Shown piece after piece: positions 62,401-64,000 of a stretch of DNA of 64,000 nucleotides. Position 1 is the stretch's first letter; each line of letters starts with the position of its first letter. Under the pieces are notes generated by a model that saw only the letters and a list, made by a program, of their open reading frames with translations, made no database searches and had not been told where the DNA came from. Source of the DNA: Pseudovibrio sp. Alg231-02 (GTDB lineage: Bacteria; Pseudomonadota; Alphaproteobacteria; Rhizobiales; Stappiaceae). The translations under genes were made by a program, and so were the position numbers. Location: positions 71,640 to 135,639 of the forward strand of contig NZ_FREX01000001.1 in assembly GCF_900143565.1 (NCBI RefSeq), written 5' to 3'.

Positions 62401-63092
62401 AAGGCGAAGCGTTGACCATTGACGCCGGTTTTGGTCTCCGCATCTTTCGTAACCCATTGAAAACCCAGATTCCATTGATCATAAAGGGCGCCGCGCTCGA
62501 ACTCGGCATCAAACACAATGGCACCGCGATCCGGGCCGGAGCAGCGGATGTCTGCCTTGCTCACCGAGCCCGTATCCGGGCTGAGATATCCTCCCAACTG
62601 GATGGCAGATTCCGAGAGTTGGAGATTCTCTTCATCTTCAGAAACACCAATGTAAGCGCTTGAATAGAACTCGATGGTCAGTTCGGGTGCCAGAAGGTAG
62701 GACAGACTGCTGGTTGTCACTGTTCCCGCTGCATTAATGGAGAAGAAGGCCGGGCGTTGGCCGGTATAGTCATGAGGGACTGGAAGCGGCGTTAAGTCTC
62801 TGGGAAGCCACATGAAACCGCGCAGTACATTCATGCTTTGCAAGTAGGCATGCAGGCCAGATACCAGGTCCTGTTGACTGCTCTCTTTGCCTCCACATTC
62901 AAGTGGATCTGGGCAGTAGATGAAGGAGCCTGAATAGGTTTTTCTGGTGAGCGCGTCTTTGAGTGAAATGCGCTTGGGGAGTTTGGCTCTTCTGGTGGCT
63001 ACCTTGCTGACAACAAACGCAAAACCACCGGCGTTGTCGCCAGAGTTTGGAGCCAGATAAAGGCTTTTGCAGGTTTGTTGCAGGAAATCCAT
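59499..63092 (-). CDS. Large companion protein (1197 residues), unknown function
   Basis: This soluble protein lacks a signal peptide and membrane helices. It appears mainly beta-stranded throughout. The C-terminal 130 residues (SLISLQNVLSMSYGPIQLLY, then FVLNEIAIKFLGLAKIPPSG and FYLFSEPDE) look like a conserved closing module. From memory such endings occur in DUF6603-type proteins; this is unchecked. The ATG at 63092 has GGGAG six bases upstream. It is the first gene of the operon with the 3942-residue protein, 32 bases apart, and both are probably made together as parts of one complex. No catalytic motif was recognised. Confidence 0.82.
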   Translation of the reverse strand: MDFLQQTCKSLYLAPNSGDNAGGFAFVVSKVATRRAKLPKRISLKDALTRKTYSGSFIYCPDPLECGGKESSQQDLVSGLHAYLQSMNVLRGFMWLPRDLTPLPVPHDYTGQRPAFFSINAAGTVTTSSLSYLLAPELTIEFYSSAYIGVSEDEENLQLSESAIQLGGYLSPDTGSVSKADIRCSGPDRGAIVFDAEFERGALYDQWNLGFQWVTKDAETKTGVNGQRFALGTGDDGSRNPLPMTLIVDVTDALNIYPTHNRTDPNRCAFYFRAEEESGQGPTLNSFYRTTYGAPVVLQSITADSHVSDTQPAGIILTPSYENASSLHSFIASPVGDFLVCAPLAQDDTKARFMCGLGGTEFLEVPGVAEHALSEGARLRFIPDQPAYAPVFPLPLSSPVGRPAPKGAPLKGNYKTSYVQVFPPDNAAEKSETSITYVAQPHGSALHGYDDEIWQENKELLGTVSPAYTLPPMEDQAFPMFPYAGTDEGDPSYSQCDVALFEKSIIAPTRRKVIASLTNGQSNAREAKAQTGEGDATLTTPLGVIATLQSPTDASHWKEVKLAQIKVPTPSDFAFKDLSPKLIEAFQTNQLFLVAANPSELGEAGSTFLNTLNIEDWQIEADVGNSPDFGDYANILIIKGIRGPLYDPKGSEKDNLISNPQKWTQKETFAAPTTKRQNTPDKAQMVNVSSWLQDYFKAAYENPATEYFESFNQTAADPNWTGVLMLRARIKSPPEQLAGIVAGVRDPAKFYAHHLAIRINQIKAGASGEKIEIKKQSSVYGLIYYEDSDLIVPKGATSPEPVVPSATRTYDFILLSLKVLFENSAIKKFSSFAQLSMTRIFGSDTVSSKPVLPASQPQPKGSQYKSLIMKASYQDNNNHPSYTMAATHPYLFTVDNNILEQTEFTSARMNTISKHEKTQENQTEPLIRFAFTGFLDFAILSAGKNKPVDLFSFGNEPDQQTSQNGLAFNELGLQMSFTQTNAYESQKITWDSAQLTFDSKNSTPRSGSLVATMPLQLKGFVSSDSADKTPASMGHLDVVTSVRQQGLSDTWNGLKFEVSLGTAGDLAGKLGLTADLLLAWSPDSTGETYKSKTAIHMPGSSNGASLISLQNVLSMSYGPIQLLYTENPNSKEPDVSKQYMFVLNEIAIKFLGLAKIPPSGATSFYLFSEPDESNEGSAKTTGLAWYAVYNNEPADSK

Positions 63093-63188
63093 TGCTCAGC
63101 TCCCAAAGCCCATTCCATCAACGGGGATAAAGACAGAATTCGGGAGCACTGCTCCGCGCTTTTAAGGGGAACATAGGGTGCAGGCAGG

Positions 63189-63225
63189 CTTCAATTTGCG
63201 ACAATTGAAGGTTCACAAAGTGAAC
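63189..63225. promoter_or_regulatory. Two adjacent palindromes upstream of the giant operon
   Basis: CTTCAATT (63189-63196) and AATTGAAG (63203-63210) are perfect arms with a 6-base spacer. Directly next to them GTTCACAAAGTGAAC (63211-63225) is a second perfect inverted repeat. They lie about 100-135 bases upstream of the start, where operators or a promoter-proximal activator site would fit. Confidence 0.55.
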
Positions 63226-63360
63226 TGAAAAGGTTTCATCTGTAAGAAGTTGTTTTCGCTTCACAGATCAGAATAGATTTGATTTTACTTATAAAAAACA
63301 GAGCGTTAGTGCGCTTTACACACCAAATAAGTTGTGAGCTGAAAAATGATCGTGTTTTTG

Positions 63361-63396
63361 TGCGTTGGTTTGCGTTTTTTACGTGTGAGCTGCGTT
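63361..63396. repeat. Phased TGCGTT repeats upstream of the giant operon
   Basis: TGCGTT starts at 63361, 63371 and 63391, with a related TACGTG at 63380, so cores recur about every 10 bases. The 15-mer CGTTGGTTTGCGTTT at 63363-63377 is identical to 22122-22136. The array is about 270-300 bases upstream of the operon start. Confidence 0.6.
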
Positions 63397-63412
63397 TTTT
63401 TGTAAAACACAC

Positions 63413-63447
63413 AAAAGGCAGGCTGATGGATGTTCAGCCTGCCTTTT
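63413..63447 (-). terminator. Rho-independent terminator after the molybdopterin dehydrogenase gene
   Basis: AAAAGGCAGGCTGA (63413-63426) and TCAGCCTGCCTTTT (63434-63447) form a perfect 14-bp stem with a 7-base loop. On the minus strand it continues TTTTGTGTGTTTTAC. It separates the dehydrogenase gene from the giant operon's control region. Confidence 0.85.
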
Positions 63448-63463
63448 GCTCTGCCAAATCAGT

Positions 63464-64000
63464 TTAGGCGAAGGTGACGCCTGCCTTGGTCATTGGGAGT
63501 TCGGTCACACGTGGTCCTTTCGCTGCAATGGCATTTGCCAGTGCTGGAGCGGATGGCGGTGTGCCCGGTTCGCCGACGCCTGTTGGGGCTTGTGTGGAGA
63601 GGACAATGTGCGTTTCAATCTCGCCTATATCCCCGATGCGGAGCGGTTCGTAGTCCGGGAAGTTTTGTTGGATAACTTCACCGTTCTCCAGCGTGATCTC
63701 ATCGCGCATGGCGTGGCCAAGGCCGTAGCCGATGCCGCCTTCCATCTGTGCCTTGATCACATCCGGATTGACCGGGATACCGCAATCAACTGCACAGGTG
63801 ACTTTTTCGATCTTCACGCCATTTTCTGCATCACCTGAAATCTCGACAACTTCGGCAACATAGCTGCCAAAGGATTTGTGGACCGCAACACCTTGAGAGC
63901 GCCCCTCAGCGCCTTTGCCCCAATTGCTTTTTTCAGCAGCCAGTTTGAGAACACCCGTCAGTCGTTTTTGATCTGGCGTATCGCCTGCCAGATGTGCCAG
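63464..64000 (-). CDS. Molybdopterin-type aldehyde/isoquinoline dehydrogenase large subunit, C-terminal part
   Basis: The frame is open to the window edge and gives 178 residues, the C terminus of a xanthine dehydrogenase-family molybdenum-binding subunit. VHKSFGSYVAEVVEIS, the CAVDCGIPVNPDVIKAQMEGG segment and the closing PTGVGEPGTPPSAPALANAI are characteristic; the last contains the conserved active-site glutamate. These features fit the isoquinoline 1-oxidoreductase beta-subunit/aldehyde dehydrogenase branch. The iron-sulfur partner would lie outside the window. Confidence 0.85.
   Translation of the reverse strand: MAHLAGDTPDQKRLTGVLKLAAEKSNWGKGAEGRSQGVAVHKSFGSYVAEVVEISGDAENGVKIEKVTCAVDCGIPVNPDVIKAQMEGGIGYGLGHAMRDEITLENGEVIQQNFPDYEPLRIGDIGEIETHIVLSTQAPTGVGEPGTPPSAPALANAIAAKGPRVTELPMTKAGVTFA

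Larger units (their letters stand above)
63093..63463. other. Regulatory region upstream of the giant-protein operon
   Basis: These 371 bases contain no gene. They hold two adjacent palindromes, two TGTGAGCT elements (63333-63340 and 63384-63391), phased TGCGTT repeats and the terminator of the next gene, listed separately. The layout resembles the region upstream of the coiled-coil gene. Confidence 0.55.

Noticed and set aside
47638-63092. Contractile injection system or Tc toxin locus
   Set aside because: LysM-like modules and size suggested it, but no sheath, tube, baseplate, ATPase or TcA/TcB/TcC-like genes are present around the operon, so the name is not justified.
1-64000. tRNA, rRNA, CRISPR array, insertion sequence or prophage
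   Set aside because: Intergenic regions were read for cloverleaf ends, spaced repeats, transposase-like genes and terminal inverted repeats. None was found.

Overview
The window reads as a chromosomal stretch of a marine alphaproteobacterium, most like the sponge- and coral-associated Pseudovibrio group. That placement is inferred from gene content: a DMSP catabolic cluster, a TAXI-type TRAP transporter, several sugar ABC systems, a nagFE-type PTS and very large non-secreted proteins. No rRNA, tRNA, CRISPR array, integrase or insertion sequence was seen.

Layout. Positions 1-2047 hold the tail of an unknown gene, then a SCO/SenC-like protein translationally coupled to a di-haem cytochrome c peroxidase (MauG type). 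Positions 2139-8737 are a glucose/mannose-type ABC importer (gtsABCD, minus strand) divergent from its likely two-component regulator (gltR-gtrS). A small AT-rich membrane gene and a PfkB kinase-Gfo/Idh oxidoreductase pair follow (8834-11611). A long regulatory region then leads into a two-gene PTS, nagF (EIIA-HPr-EI) and nagE (EIIC-EIIB plus a degenerate second EIIB), closed by a strong terminator.

Positions 16707-21884 encode a 1725-residue coiled-coil protein with internal repeats. Positions 22240-33190 form a LacI-controlled carbohydrate locus: a binding protein, two permeases, an ATPase, a PHP-type metallohydrolase, an IolE-like isomerase and a Gfo/Idh oxidoreductase on the minus strand, with the LacI regulator and a GH38-like (DUF5054-type) hydrolase divergent from them. 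Two nearly identical operators lie between the two arms.

Positions 33269-40031 match a DMSP cleavage cluster: dddB (iron alcohol dehydrogenase), dddT (BCCT transporter), dddR (LysR) and dddD (two-domain class III CoA-transferase/lyase). Positions 40161-41080 are a NorE/COX3-like pair. Positions 41174-47632 are a LysR-controlled TAXI-TRAP transporter with a D-amino-acid-dehydrogenase-like flavoprotein and an Asp/Glu-racemase-family enzyme.

Positions 47638-63092 are a two-gene minus-strand operon encoding 1197- and 3942-residue proteins. Neither has a signal peptide. The larger has several LysM-like modules and a long beta-rich region. The window ends inside a molybdopterin-type dehydrogenase gene.

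The best candidate for an undescribed system is the pair of giant genes together with the coiled-coil gene 26 kb away. Their upstream regions share an identical 15-mer (CGTTGGTTTGCGTTT), helically phased TTGCGTT repeats and TGTGAGC elements at similar distances from the start codons. The nagFE upstream region carries the same AACGCAA heptamers in the same orientation relative to its gene. This suggests one regulator, but it is inferred from sequence alone.
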